From Alloyangia mangrovi (GTDB taxonomy: Bacteria > Pseudomonadota > Alphaproteobacteria > Rhodobacterales > Rhodobacteraceae), in the NCBI RefSeq assembly GCF_002300555.2, contig NZ_NTHN02000009.1, forward strand, positions 1-64,000: a stretch of DNA of 64,000 bases, given 5' to 3'. Within the stretch, counting starts at the first letter, position 1; every line of letters begins with the position of its first letter. The translations under genes were made by a program, and so were the position numbers. Positions 45,685-54,996 of the stretch are shown here, piece after piece. The notes beneath the pieces are model-generated. The model saw only the letters and a program-made list of their open reading frames with translations, had not been told where the DNA came from and made no database searches.

Positions 45685-46785
45685 GTGCCGATGAGGGATA
45701 CGCCGTTCCAGACACTCGTGCTGTCCACGATCTTCGTGCTGGCAGCCGGAACGCTGCTGGTGCTCGGCCGGTCCATCCTGCTGCCGATCGTCACCGCGAC
45801 GATCCTCGTCTACCTGCTGGAGTCGGTGGCCGGCGCCCTGCGCCGCCTGCCCGTGCTCGGGCATCTTCCGCTCGGCGCTTTGCGTCTGCTGCTGCTGGTC
45901 TTCGCCGCGGCGGTGGTCTTCGTTCTGGCGGCGGTCTTCTCGGCAACGGTGCGCGAGATCATGGCGGTCGCCCCGACCTACGAGGACAACCTGCGCACCA
46001 TGGTCGACGGGATCGCGGGCTATTTCCATTTCGAGAACGACGAACTCTGGGAGCGTGTCACGGCCGAGACTGTCGGGCGGATCGACTTGCGGCGCTTCTC
46101 GCTGGCGGTGCTGGGCGGCTTCACAAACCTTGGCTCGGTGGTGCTCATGGTGATCATCTACGCAGCCTTCATCACCGCCGAGCGGCGCTCCTTCCAGCGC
46201 CGCCTGACCGCGGGACTGCGCTCGCCCGAGCAGAGCGCACGCGTGCTGGCCGTCGTCGGCGCCATCAACGAGAAGATCAGCCGCTACCTTGCCTTCAAGA
46301 CGCTGATCAATATCGTTCTGGGAACGATTTCCTACGCGATCCTATGGGCTTTCGAGGTGGACTTCGCGCTCTTCTGGGCGGTGGTCATCGGCGTGCTCAA
46401 CTACATCCCCTACCTCGGCTCGCTGTTGGCCGTGGCCTTTCCCGTGGCGCTGTCACTGGCGCAATTCGGCTCGATCGGGCTCACCGTCGGGCTTGGCGCC
46501 TCGCTGACCGCGGTGCAGGTGACGCTGGGCAATATCATCGAGCCTCGGCTGATCGGACGGCAGCTCAACCTCAGCCCCTTTGTCGTGCTGCTTGCACTGG
46601 CGCTCTGGACGACGCTCTGGGGCATTCCCGGCGCGATCCTCGCGGTGCCGCTGACCTCGATCCTCGCCATCGTGCTCGCGAGCTTCGACAAGACCCGCTG
46701 GCTCGCCCTGCTGCTGGCCGAACGGGTCGACGTGCCGCCCGCCCCCGAATCCACACCCCGGCACGGCGAACTTCCCGAACGTTAA
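45685..46785 (+). CDS. AI-2E-family transporter
   Basis: 366 residues; GTG 45685 is 8 bases after CGGAGG (ATG 45691 is an alternative). It has about eight hydrophobic helices. The C-terminal half has the family pattern GVLNYIPYLGSLLAVAFPVA and IIEPRLIGRQLNLSPFVVLL. Members move autoinducer-2, sodium/protons or other solutes; which applies is unknown. Located 69 bases after the PLD gene. Confidence 0.94.
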   Translation: MPMRDTPFQTLVLSTIFVLAAGTLLVLGRSILLPIVTATILVYLLESVAGALRRLPVLGHLPLGALRLLLLVFAAAVVFVLAAVFSATVREIMAVAPTYEDNLRTMVDGIAGYFHFENDELWERVTAETVGRIDLRRFSLAVLGGFTNLGSVVLMVIIYAAFITAERRSFQRRLTAGLRSPEQSARVLAVVGAINEKISRYLAFKTLINIVLGTISYAILWAFEVDFALFWAVVIGVLNYIPYLGSLLAVAFPVALSLAQFGSIGLTVGLGASLTAVQVTLGNIIEPRLIGRQLNLSPFVVLLALALWTTLWGIPGAILAVPLTSILAIVLASFDKTRWLALLLAERVDVPPAPESTPRHGELPER

Positions 46786-46866
46786 CGGGAGGTTGACAGA
46801 ACCGTGATCACGGGCGCACCGTCGAGGCACCGGCCCTGCGCCGGGTGTTATTCAGGGAATTTGGAA

Positions 46867-47403
46867 ATGCAGCATTGGCTTATGTGGATCATCCTCGGTA
46901 TCGCAAGCATCCTCGGCGGGCTGTTCGCGCTGTTTAACCCCTTTGCCGCCTCGATCGCGGCGCAGACCATCGTTGCCTGGTTCTTCCTGATCATCGGCGT
47001 CGTGCAGGCCATCAGCATCTTCCGCGTGACCCGCATGAAGGAGCGCCTGCTCGCCATCCTGCTGGCCCTCATCTACCTCTGGCTCGGCATCAGCTTCCTT
47101 GCAAACCCGCTTGAAGGGCTGATCTCGCTGACACTGGTCGCGGCGATCATGTTCCTCGTCAGCGGCGTGGCCAAGGTGATCTACGGCTTCTCCGTCGCCG
47201 AGGGGCGCTACAAGCTGGCGCTGCTGATCAGCGGCGCGATTTCGGTGATCCTGGCGATCATGATCTTCACCAACTTCCCGTCCTCGGCGGCCGTGGTGCT
47301 GGGCGTGCTTCTCTCGGTCGAACTGCTGTCGACCGGTGTGGCCCTCGTCGCCTTCGGATTGGTGCTGAAGCAACACCCCGAGCTGCGCAAGCCCGCGGTC
47401 TGA
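46867..47403 (+). CDS. HdeD-family (DUF308) membrane protein
   Basis: 178 residues from ATG 46867, with CAGGGA upstream. Six hydrophobic helices in repeated pairs (WIILGIASILGGLFALFNPF, AWFFLIIGVVQAISIFRV, IYLWLGISFLANPLEGLISL) fit DUF308. In enterobacteria HdeD aids survival in acid; in this lineage its role is unproven. Third in the plus-strand envelope group. Confidence 0.93.
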   Translation: MQHWLMWIILGIASILGGLFALFNPFAASIAAQTIVAWFFLIIGVVQAISIFRVTRMKERLLAILLALIYLWLGISFLANPLEGLISLTLVAAIMFLVSGVAKVIYGFSVAEGRYKLALLISGAISVILAIMIFTNFPSSAAVVLGVLLSVELLSTGVALVAFGLVLKQHPELRKPAV

Positions 47404-47445
47404 GCCGCGCACCCGCGTGTCCCGTCCGGCCCCTACGGGCCGGAC

Positions 47446-47847
47446 CTATCCCTGCGGAGGGGTTTCGGCAGCGACTTCCGCCGGGAACCGCTTGCGGCAT
47501 TCCGCCTGCCCCGCTGCGGCATCCCGGCCGAGCTGCGGCAACGCCGCCGAGATCTCGTCGAGCCGCCGGTGCAATTCATAGGGGTTCACCGGAACGCGGC
47601 GGGTGACCGGCTCGGTGTCCGTGCGCCAGCAATAATGCGGGTGCTCGTGATAGATCCCGCAGAGCTGCCAGCGCCGGCGGGTCTCCCATTCGGTAACCGT
47701 GGTGTAGCCGCGCGCCAGATCGCGCGAGATTCGGCTCTGCTCCTGCAGCGCATCGGCGTAAAAGCGCGCTGCCTCGCGGTTGCAGCGCTCATATGGCGTG
47801 CCGCAGGCCGCCAGCGCGAGACAGGATATGAGCAAAAACCGGCGCAT
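47446..47847 (-). CDS. Small lipoprotein of unknown function
   Basis: 133 residues. The signal and lipobox (ISCLALAAC) are clear. The mature part is charged and helical, with a His/Cys-rich centre (LCGIYHEHPHYCW) that could bind metal or form disulphides, and a further Cys in QAECRKRFP. No family was recognised. It faces the HdeD gene convergently. Confidence 0.8.
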   Translation of the reverse strand: MRRFLLISCLALAACGTPYERCNREAARFYADALQEQSRISRDLARGYTTVTEWETRRRWQLCGIYHEHPHYCWRTDTEPVTRRVPVNPYELHRRLDEISAALPQLGRDAAAGQAECRKRFPAEVAAETPPQG

Positions 47848-47966
47848 GTGGAAAAGCCTAGCTGCGAACGCCCCGCCGGTCGAGCGTCACTTTTGCGGCG
47901 TATCGGCGCTGGACCGCACGTTCCCGTGACCTACCTGCCCGTCAAAGCAATACAAGGAGACAGACG

Positions 47967-48242
47967 ATGTTGGGACGGATCGGGATCGCGCTCGGCCTCT
48001 GCGCGGGCATCGCCGGCTGCAGCGAGACGGACAGCGGTGCCCCCGGCGGCACCACGGACAGCTGCGGCGCCGCGGCCTATCAGAGCCAGATCGGCCATGC
48101 GGTCAGTGACCTCGAGCTCACCCCCGGCGCCAAGCTGCGCATTCTGGGGCCCGGTCAGGCGATGACCATGGACTACCGGGCGGACCGGATGAACATTGAG
48201 ACCGACAGCGCCGGACAGATCCTGCGGGTGTTCTGCGGCTGA
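47967..48242 (+). CDS. I78-family peptidase inhibitor, lipoprotein
   Basis: 91 residues; AAGGAGA precedes the start. The signal and lipobox-like GIAGC are followed by the short I78 domain: a Cys near the start (DSCGAAAYQSQIG), then PGQAMTMDYRADRMNIETD and the closing LRVFCG, whose Cys probably pairs with the first. I78 proteins inhibit serine proteases of the subtilisin/chymotrypsin type. It is likely periplasmic and membrane-anchored, protecting against proteases. Confidence 0.88.
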   Translation: MLGRIGIALGLCAGIAGCSETDSGAPGGTTDSCGAAAYQSQIGHAVSDLELTPGAKLRILGPGQAMTMDYRADRMNIETDSAGQILRVFCG

Positions 48243-48381
48243 GCCGAAAACGCGCTAGAACGCGCCGGATAACACATTGGTTCCGGAGAATATTTCTGGA
48301 ACCATCAAGCCTCTCTCACGGTTCCTTTATCGAAACACCACGGCGCCACAAGCGCCGGACCAAATCGGAAGGGAACTGAAC

Positions 48382-48675
48382 ATGCGTACTGGATCCATTG
48401 TCGCCCTCGTTGCCGCCGCTGCCGTCGTGATCGGCGTCGGCGCCTATATGATCGATTTCGACGTCACCAAAGAGGGCAGCCTGCCCGACGTGGACGTCTC
48501 GGTCGACGGCGGCGAGCTGCCCGAGGTCGATGCCGAGGTCGGCTCGGTCGAGGTCGGCACCAAGACCGAGGAAGTGACCGTGCCGGATGTCGACGTCGAG
48601 GTCGACACCAAGGAAGCCGAGGTCACCCTGCCCGACATCAAGGTGACCCCGCCGGACGAGAAGAACGACGGCTGA
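48382..48675 (+). CDS. Acidic Val/Asp/Glu-repeat secreted or membrane-anchored protein
   Basis: 97 residues from ATG 48382 with GGGAAC upstream. An N-terminal hydrophobic segment (GSIVALVAAAAVVIGVGAYM) is followed by ~75 residues of short acidic repeats built on V-[DE]-V and LP-[DE]-V (e.g. LPDVDVSVDGGELPEVDAEV). Cysteine is absent. The periodic pattern suggests an extended beta structure or a calcium-binding acidic linker outside the membrane. No named family was recognised; a strong bidirectional terminator follows. Confidence 0.75.
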   Translation: MRTGSIVALVAAAAVVIGVGAYMIDFDVTKEGSLPDVDVSVDGGELPEVDAEVGSVEVGTKTEEVTVPDVDVEVDTKEAEVTLPDIKVTPPDEKNDG

Positions 48676-48702
48676 TCGCTCAAGCGATACCAAGGTAAAT
48701 AG

Positions 48703-48739
48703 AAAAGCCCCTCTCCAGCCACCGTGGAGAGGGGCTTTT
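48703..48739. terminator. Bidirectional rho-independent terminator
   Basis: A perfect 15-base stem (AAAAGCCCCTCTCCA / TGGAGAGGGGCTTTT) around a 7-base loop, with A-run on one side and T-run on the other. It ends both the plus-strand acidic-repeat gene and the minus-strand uvrB gene. Confidence 0.95.
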
Positions 48740-48760
48740 CCATGTCGCTGGCAAACCGGC

Positions 48761-50960
48761 CTAGCGCTTGCGCCGTTTCACATTGCCGCCGCGCTGGCCG
48801 GGTCGGCCTGCGGTCGAGCGTCCCTTGGATTTCACCGCCGCCTCCGAGGCGGCCTCGACCGCCGACTGCCGTGCCAGAGGGTCGTCGTGGATCGCCAGAT
48901 CCACCGCCTCGAGCCGCTTGACCTCGTCGCGCAGCCGCGCAGCCTCTTCGAACTCGAGATTTTCGGCGGCCTTGCGCATATCGGCCCGCAGCCCCTCCAG
49001 CACCGCCTCGAGGTTCGAGCCCTGTTGCTTGGGATCGATGGTCGCGGTGACGCGGTTCATATCGACATCGCCCTGGTAGAGACCGGCGAGGATGTCGTCG
49101 ACGTTCTTCTTGACCGTCGCCGGGGTGATGCCGTGTTCCTCGTTGTAGGCCTGCTGTTTCTCGCGGCGGCGCTCAGTTTCGGCCAGCGCCCGCTCCATCG
49201 AGCCGGTGACCCGGTCGGCATACATGATCACCCGCCCCTCGGCGTTCCGCGCGGCACGACCGATGGTCTGGATCAGAGAGGTCTCGGAGCGCAGGAAGCC
49301 TTCCTTGTCCGCATCGAGAATGGCCACCAGCCCGCATTCGGGAATGTCCAGACCCTCGCGCAACAGGTTGATGCCGATCAGCACGTCGAAGGCCCCGAGC
49401 CGCAGGTCGCGCAGGATCTCGATGCGCTCGATGGTATCGATATCCGAGTGCATGTAGCGCACCTTGATGCCCTGCTCGTGCAGGTATTCGGTCAGGTCCT
49501 CGGCCATGCGCTTTGTGAGCACGGTGCAAAGCGTGCGGTAGCCGTCAGCCGTCACCTTGCGGATCTCGTCGAGCAGATCGTCGACCTGCATCTTCACCGG
49601 GCGGATCTCGACCTGCGGGTCCAGAAGGCCGGTGGGGCGGATCACCTGTTCGGCAAAGACCCCGCCCGCCTGCTCAAGCTCCCAGTTCGCCGGGGTTGCC
49701 GAGACGAAGACCGACTGCGGCCGCATGGCGTCCCACTCCTCGAATTTGAGGGGGCGGTTGTCCATGCAGGAAGGCAGGCGGAAGCCGTGCTCGGCCAGAG
49801 TGAACTTGCGCCGGTAGTCGCCCTTGTACATGGCACCAATCTGCGGGACCGAGACATGGCTCTCATCGGCGAAGACGATGGCGTGGTCGGGAATGAACTC
49901 GAAGAGCGTGGGCGGCGGCTCGCCCGGCGCGCGCCCCGTGAGGTAGCGCGAGTAGTTCTCGATGCCGTTGCAGACCCCGGTCGCCTCCAGCATCTCGATG
50001 TCGAAGTTGGTGCGCTGCTCGAGCCGCTGCGCCTCCAGGAGCTTGCCCTCGGCGACCAGCTGGTCGAGCCGCTGGCGCAGCTCCTTCTTGATCTGGATGA
50101 CCGCCTGCTGCATCGTCGGCTTCGGCGTCACGTAGTGCGAGTTGGCGTAGACGCGGATGCGCTCGAAGCTGCCGGTCTTCTCGCCGGTCAGCGGGTCGAA
50201 CTCGGTGATGCTCTCCAGCTCCTCGCCGAAGAACGACAGTTTCCACGCGCGGTCCTCAAGGTGGGCGGGCCAAATCTCCAGCGAGTCCCCCCCGCACCCG
50301 GAACGCCCCGCGCGAGAAGCCCGCGTCGTTGCGGCGGTACTGCTGCGCCACCAGGTCGGCGATGATCTTGCGCTGGTCGTACTCACTGCCGGCATGCAGG
50401 TCCTGGGTCATCGCGCCATAGGTCTCGACAGAGCCGATGCCGTAGATGCAGGACACCGAGGCGACGATGATCACGTCGTCGCGCTCGAGCAGCGCCCGGG
50501 TGGCCGAGTGGCGCATCCGGTCGATCTGCTCGTTGATCTGGCTTTCCTTCTCGATGTAGGTGTCCGAGCGCGGCACATAGGCCTCGGGCTGGTAGTAGTC
50601 GTAGTAGGACACGAAGTATTCCACCGCGTTGTCCGGGAAGAACCCCTTGAACTCGCCGTAGAGCTGCGCCGCCAACGTCTTGTTAGGGGCAAGGATGATC
50701 GCCGGGCGCTGCGTCTGCTCGATTATCTTGGCCATGGTGAAGGTCTTGCCGGTGCCCGTGGCCCCGAGCAGCACCTGGCTGCGCTCGCCGTCCCGCACCC
50801 CCTGCGCCAGCTCGGCGATCGCCGTCGGCTGGTCGCCGGCCGGCGAGAACTCGGTCTGCATGCGGAAGCTGATGCCGCCCTCGAGCTTTTCCCGCGTCCG
50901 GACGTCCGGCGCGGGGGCGTGCATCATCGGGGCGGTCTTGTCGGAATGGGCATAGGGCAT
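48761..50960 (-). CDS. uvrB: UvrB, excinuclease ABC subunit B; frame broken at a C7 run
   Basis: UvrB works with UvrA and UvrC in nucleotide excision repair, loading on damaged DNA and acting as a limited helicase. The N-terminal part has Walker [18 protein letters not shown] and the beta-hairpin [12 protein letters not shown]; the C-terminal part has the DEAD-like [11 protein letters not shown], helicase motif [20 protein letters not shown] and a final UvrC-binding UVR helix. They lie in different frames, joined at the seven-C run 50287-50293 ([15 protein letters not shown] when corrected). The corrected length is 732 residues, normal for UvrB. ATG 50960 fits the GGAG at 9 bases; ATG 50969 is an alternative. 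Confidence 0.95.
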
Positions 50961-51194
50961 GGGGGTCATCTCCGGGCGCCTGCAAGACGTGTCGCGCCGC
51001 ACGGCAATTTCAAGGGGTTTCGGGCTCGGTCGGCAGAGGGACTCGCTCCCGGGCGCATGGTATTTTCACGGAATGTTCCTCTTCTTCGGGCAAGACGCAA
51101 GGGTTCGAGAAGATTTGCCGCACTGCCGCGCCGCGATCTCTTGCCCCGGCAGTATAAATTCCCGATAACGCCAATGAATGTCAGGAGGGATTCC

Positions 51195-51506
51195 ATGCGC
51201 GCACGGATTTACCAGCCGTCCAGGACGGCAATGTCGTCGGGACAAGCCAAGACGAGGGACTGGATTCTCGAGTTCTTCCCCGCCTCCCCGCGCGAGGTGG
51301 ACCCGCTGATGGGCTGGACGTCGTCCTCGGACACCCAGAGCCAGGTGCGTCTGAAGTTCGACAGCAAGGAGGCCGCCCTCGCCTATGCCGCCGAACACGG
51401 CATCGAGGCGCAGGTGAACGAGCCCAACAAGCGCAAACCAAACCTCCGCGCCCGCGGCTACGCCGAAAACTTCGCAGTGGATCGCCGGAGCGCCTGGACG
51501 CACTGA
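51195..51506 (+). CDS. ETC complex I NDUFS4/NDUFA-like subunit
   Basis: 103 residues; CAGGAGGGA precedes ATG 51195. It matches the NDUFS4-type accessory subunit of alphaproteobacterial NADH dehydrogenase: [60 protein letters not shown] and the C-terminal [19 protein letters not shown]. It is soluble and binds the peripheral arm of complex I. Genes for the rest of complex I are not in this window, as is usual. Confidence 0.95.
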   Translation: MRARIYQPSRTAMSSGQAKTRDWILEFFPASPREVDPLMGWTSSSDTQSQVRLKFDSKEAALAYAAEHGIEAQVNEPNKRKPNLRARGYAENFAVDRRSAWTH

Positions 51507-51568
51507 GGGTGTAAGAGACACCTGAATTTTTCCTATGGAAGGCTAAGTCTTTCCCGGGATCTACATCT

Positions 51569-51590
51569 AGGGCGCCCACTGGGCGCCCTT
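51569..51590 (+). terminator. Rho-independent terminator after the NDUFS4-like gene
   Basis: AGGGCGCCC and GGGCGCCCT pair around ACT, followed by TTT, 63 bases after the stop. Confidence 0.85.
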
Positions 51591-51671
51591 TCCACATCTA
51601 GCGCATGCTTGCAAAGCGCGCGGCTGGGCGCATGGTCCGGCGCAAGGATGCTTCACCAGAGGAGGACCCCG

Positions 51672-53108
51672 ATGGCAGGCAAGGCTCTGAACAAGAAGAA
51701 CCTCCTTGAGCTGGGTGCCGACACGCTGGCCGACCTGCTGCTCGAGGCGGTGAAGGGCGACGCGGCGCGGCAGCGGCGGGTGCGCATGGCGCTTTCCGCC
51801 GATCTGGGGCCAGAAGCGATCACTGCCGACGTGCGCAAACGCTTCGCCTCGATCCGCCGCGGCCGCAGCTTCATCTCCCGCAAGGCGCAGAAGAAGCTGG
51901 CGCAGGAACTGGCGGAGCTGACGACGCTCATCGAGACCAGCATCGCGCCCGATGCACCGGACGCGGCCTTCGATCTGCTCTGGGCGCAGCTGCAGCTCGC
52001 CGCCGGCCTCCATGAGCGTACCGACGACAGCTGGGGCACCATCGGTGACGTCATGCGCGAGGCGATGGCGGCGATCAGCCAGCTGGCTCCCAAGCTCAGC
52101 AAAGACCCCGAAGCGCTGGCCGACAGCGTCTTTGAGGCGATCTCGGACGATGGCTACGGTGCCTTTGACCATGCCGTACCTGCACTGGCGGAGGCTCTCG
52201 GGAACGCGGGCCTGTCCCGCCTGAAGGCGCTGGCCGAAGCGGCCTGCGAAGCGCCGCTGACCGATGCCGACCTCGCCCGCTACGATTTCATTTCCGACCG
52301 CGATGCCCGCACCGAGCGCGCCCTTGCCGGGCGCAATCGCACGGCTGAGATGATCCTGCAGGACGTAGCCGATGCCGAGGGCGACGTGGACAGTTGGCTG
52401 GCGCAATACACCCCCGAGCAGCTGTCCTACTCCACGATCGCTCCCTCCGCCGCGACCCGGCTGCTGGCGGCGGGCCGCCCCGAGGACGCGCTGCGGCTGA
52501 TCGAGACCGCCCTGTCCGGCGAAAGCGGCGATCCGTGGTTCGACACGCCCGAACTGGACGAAGCGCATTTCGCCTGCCTTGAGGCACTCGGTCACAAGGA
52601 CGACCTGCGGGCCGCACTCTGGTCCCGCTTCGAGCGCCGTCTCTGCCCCGACGCGCTGCGCCGTCACCTCAAGCTGCTGCCCGACTTCGAGGACTTCGAG
52701 GCCGAGGACGCGGCGCGCCGGATCATCCTCGCCTACAAACCCGTCGAAAAGGCGCTGGCCTACTGCCTGCAGGCCCCCGACCTGCCGCTGGCGGCTGAAT
52801 TGATCGACGCCCGCAGCGAGGAGATCGACGGCGATGCCTATGATATCCTCACCCCGCTCGCCGACGCCCTCGTCCCGTCTCACCCGCTCGCCGCCGTGCT
52901 AGTGTGGCGCGCGATGATCGACTTTGCGCTAAGTCGGGCGCGCTCCGGGCGTTACGGCCACGCCGCCCGGCACCTGATGGACTGTGCTGCCGCGGACGCC
53001 GAGATCCTCGACTATGGCATCCATCTGCCGCACGCGGACTATCTTGGAGCGCTGCGCAAAGCCCATGTGAGAAAATCGGCCTTCTGGGAGCGCCTGCGGG
53101 AAGGGTAA
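51672..53108 (+). CDS. DUF6880-family protein
   Basis: 478 residues from ATG 51672, which follows AGAGGAGGACCCC. The N-terminus (KALNKKNLLELGADTLADLL, GDAARQRRVRMALSADLGPE) is characteristic of DUF6880, common in Rhodobacterales. The rest is alpha-helical with TPR-like helix pairs (RLLAAGRPEDALRLIETALS, LKLLPDFEDFEAEDAARRII). It has no signal peptide. Molecular role unknown; the repeat-like helices suggest protein binding. Confidence 0.85.
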   Translation: MAGKALNKKNLLELGADTLADLLLEAVKGDAARQRRVRMALSADLGPEAITADVRKRFASIRRGRSFISRKAQKKLAQELAELTTLIETSIAPDAPDAAFDLLWAQLQLAAGLHERTDDSWGTIGDVMREAMAAISQLAPKLSKDPEALADSVFEAISDDGYGAFDHAVPALAEALGNAGLSRLKALAEAACEAPLTDADLARYDFISDRDARTERALAGRNRTAEMILQDVADAEGDVDSWLAQYTPEQLSYSTIAPSAATRLLAAGRPEDALRLIETALSGESGDPWFDTPELDEAHFACLEALGHKDDLRAALWSRFERRLCPDALRRHLKLLPDFEDFEAEDAARRIILAYKPVEKALAYCLQAPDLPLAAELIDARSEEIDGDAYDILTPLADALVPSHPLAAVLVWRAMIDFALSRARSGRYGHAARHLMDCAAADAEILDYGIHLPHADYLGALRKAHVRKSAFWERLREG

Positions 53109-53295
53109 CCCCCGCGGGTCATCACGTGGTCGGCAGCAGCCCTTGATCGTCCCTGAGCATTTGATCTGCGTATCAAGATCCGCCATTTCAACTCGTTCCT
53201 GGCTGGGATCAACTGTCCGCGGCTTTAAGGCTTGCCGGGCATCCAGCAGCATCGCCGCGACGATGCATGACGGCACTGAGCTCAAGACTTCCAAT

Positions 53296-54098
53296 TGCTC
53301 GATACCGACGCCCGCCAAGCCCACGCAGTGCTCGGTCAGATGCATACCAAGTCCGATGCCAACGACGCTGCAATGCTGGCCGATCCCGCGCGGACGGGCT
53401 TCTACCGGAAGGTCGAGGTTAAGAGCCGACATGCGCAGGAGCGTCGGGCCCTGCTGGCCGCGCGCGACGCTGCGATCGGCGCTCGGCGAAACGCGGAGAA
53501 TACAATCCGGGCCCTGCTTGCCAGCTTCGGGTTGCGAGTTCCGGCTCAGCCCCGAACCTACGAGGGCCGCATACACGCAGCTCTCGAGGGACACGACGCC
53601 TTGGCTCCCATCATTCTGCCACTTCTGGCGGTGCGCACGGAAGCCCTGCGACAGGCAGCGGCGCTGACCAAGGAGCAGGTCCGGCAGGTGAAGGTGTCAG
53701 ACGCTTGCATGCGCCTGATGACCGTGCCCGGCGCGGGCACGGTCACGGCCGCGACTTTCGTGGCGACGATCGCCGCGCCGGGGCGCTTTGCGAAGTCGCG
53801 CTCGGCGGGGGCCTACGCCGGACTGACCTCCCGGCGGCACCGGTCGGGGGCAATCGACTACGGCGGCCGTATCTCCAAACACGGGGACTGATTGCTGCGG
53901 ACCATGCCATACGAAGCAGCCAACTCCTTGCTCTGCCGAGTAAAGCTCGGACGAGGAATGGCGCTCAAGAACTGGGTGATGGCGGTAAAGCAGAGAACGA
54001 GCCACAAGAAGGCCGTCGTCGCCCTGGCACGCAAGCTGGCCGTGATGATGCACGCGATCTGGACACGTGCCGGCGTCTTCGAGGGGCGGGAGGCATGA
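53296..54098 (+). pseudogene. IS110-family transposase remnant
   Basis: The frame from 53296 reads an internal IS110 transposase segment (LLDTDARQAHAVLGQMHTKS, RTGFYRKVEVKSRHAQERRA) and the Transposase_20 domain (MRLMTVPGAGTVTAATFVAT, GAYAGLTSRRHRSGAIDYGG). A stop interrupts at 53891 after ISKHGD, and the same protein continues to 54098 (RTMPYEAANSLLCRVKLGRG ... TRAGVFEGREA). The N-terminal DEDD catalytic part is missing. It marks the start of an insertion hot spot. Confidence 0.88.
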
Positions 54099-54262
54099 GC
54101 ATGTCCAAGACCTGACCCATCGGGACGCGCTACACGGTTGCCGCGTCGGCCAGAGCGGCAGGCAACCGATCGATCCCGTGAGATCTACCGGCGGACCTTA
54201 CCGGGTACCGCGCATATCACCTAGGGACGTCCGAGCCTTGAACGCCGAGATGAAGCTCCTTC

Positions 54263-54920
54263 GTGGATGACTTCGGAAAGAACCTTGCAGGCAGCCGACC
54301 GGAACGACGAACTGAGCGAGCGCGGGGGATCAATCAAGGAACCTACATTCCCATGCGGCGCGGCTTCATCCACCTGGTCGCGATCATGGACGGGGCGACG
54401 CGCCGGGGTCTTTCCTGGCGGCTCTCAAACGGTCCGGTATGCGTCCGCCATGGGTCCGAGGCCCATGCCGGACGGACACCGAGTTCTGCATTGAGGCGCT
54501 GCAGGATACCTTTCGGCGAAACAGACGGGTCGAGATCTTCAACACGGATCGGGGCCAGCGCTTCACGCAACCCTTGCTGGACGCGACGGTGAAGGTCTCC
54601 CCTCTCGGCAGATTGCTTCGCAATCGCCTGCCGGGGAATGCATGGGGTCGGGGGCGATGGATGGACAACGTCATGATCGAACGCCTATGGCCGTCCGTGA
54701 AATACGATTGCGTCTACCTTCACGCCTTCGAAACCGGGTCCGCGGCCCGGGCAGGCATCGGCAAGTGGATGACCTTCTACAACACCGAGCGCCCTTTTCC
54801 GCATGTGCAGGCAGAACACCGGCCGAGGCCCATCAAGGCCCTGACCTACAAGCGGCAGCATGATCAAAAGGCAAGCCTAGCTGCGCCGCAAACCTGTCCG
54901 GGAAATGGGGGCCACCTCAG
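54263..54920 (+). pseudogene. IS3-family transposase (orfB) remnant
   Basis: Integrase-core (rve) pieces in several frames: YIPMRRGFIHLVAIMDGATR near 54345-54405, then EIFNTDRGQRFTQPLLD, GRWMDNVMIERLWPSVKYDC and GIGKWMTFYNTERPF at 54530-54800. The catalytic order D-D-E is partly kept (IMDGATR; NTDRGQ; MIERLW), but frames are broken and the upstream orfA is missing. The right end is probably the sequence ending at 54920 (GGGGGCCACCTCAG). It bounds the secretion-like gene block on its left. Confidence 0.85.
54723..54920 (+). repeat. Left copy of an inverted IS3 right-end repeat
   Basis: About 198 bases covering the last IS3 codons and right end, highly similar (about 90% by eye) to 62738-62935 on the opposite strand. 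Both start at CGCCTTCGAAACCGGGTCCG and end at GGGAAATGGGGGCCAC[CT]TCAG. Confidence 0.85.
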
Positions 54921-54996
54921 TCCAAACCCTTCCTTACGAGGCGCCATAGGCCGTCACATCATCATAGTGCGACGATGAAACCTGAACGCATGGGTA

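Noticed and set aside
48761-50960. uvrB as a true pseudogene
   Set aside because: Only one single-base break, at a C7 run, in an otherwise intact conserved gene; an error is far more likely.
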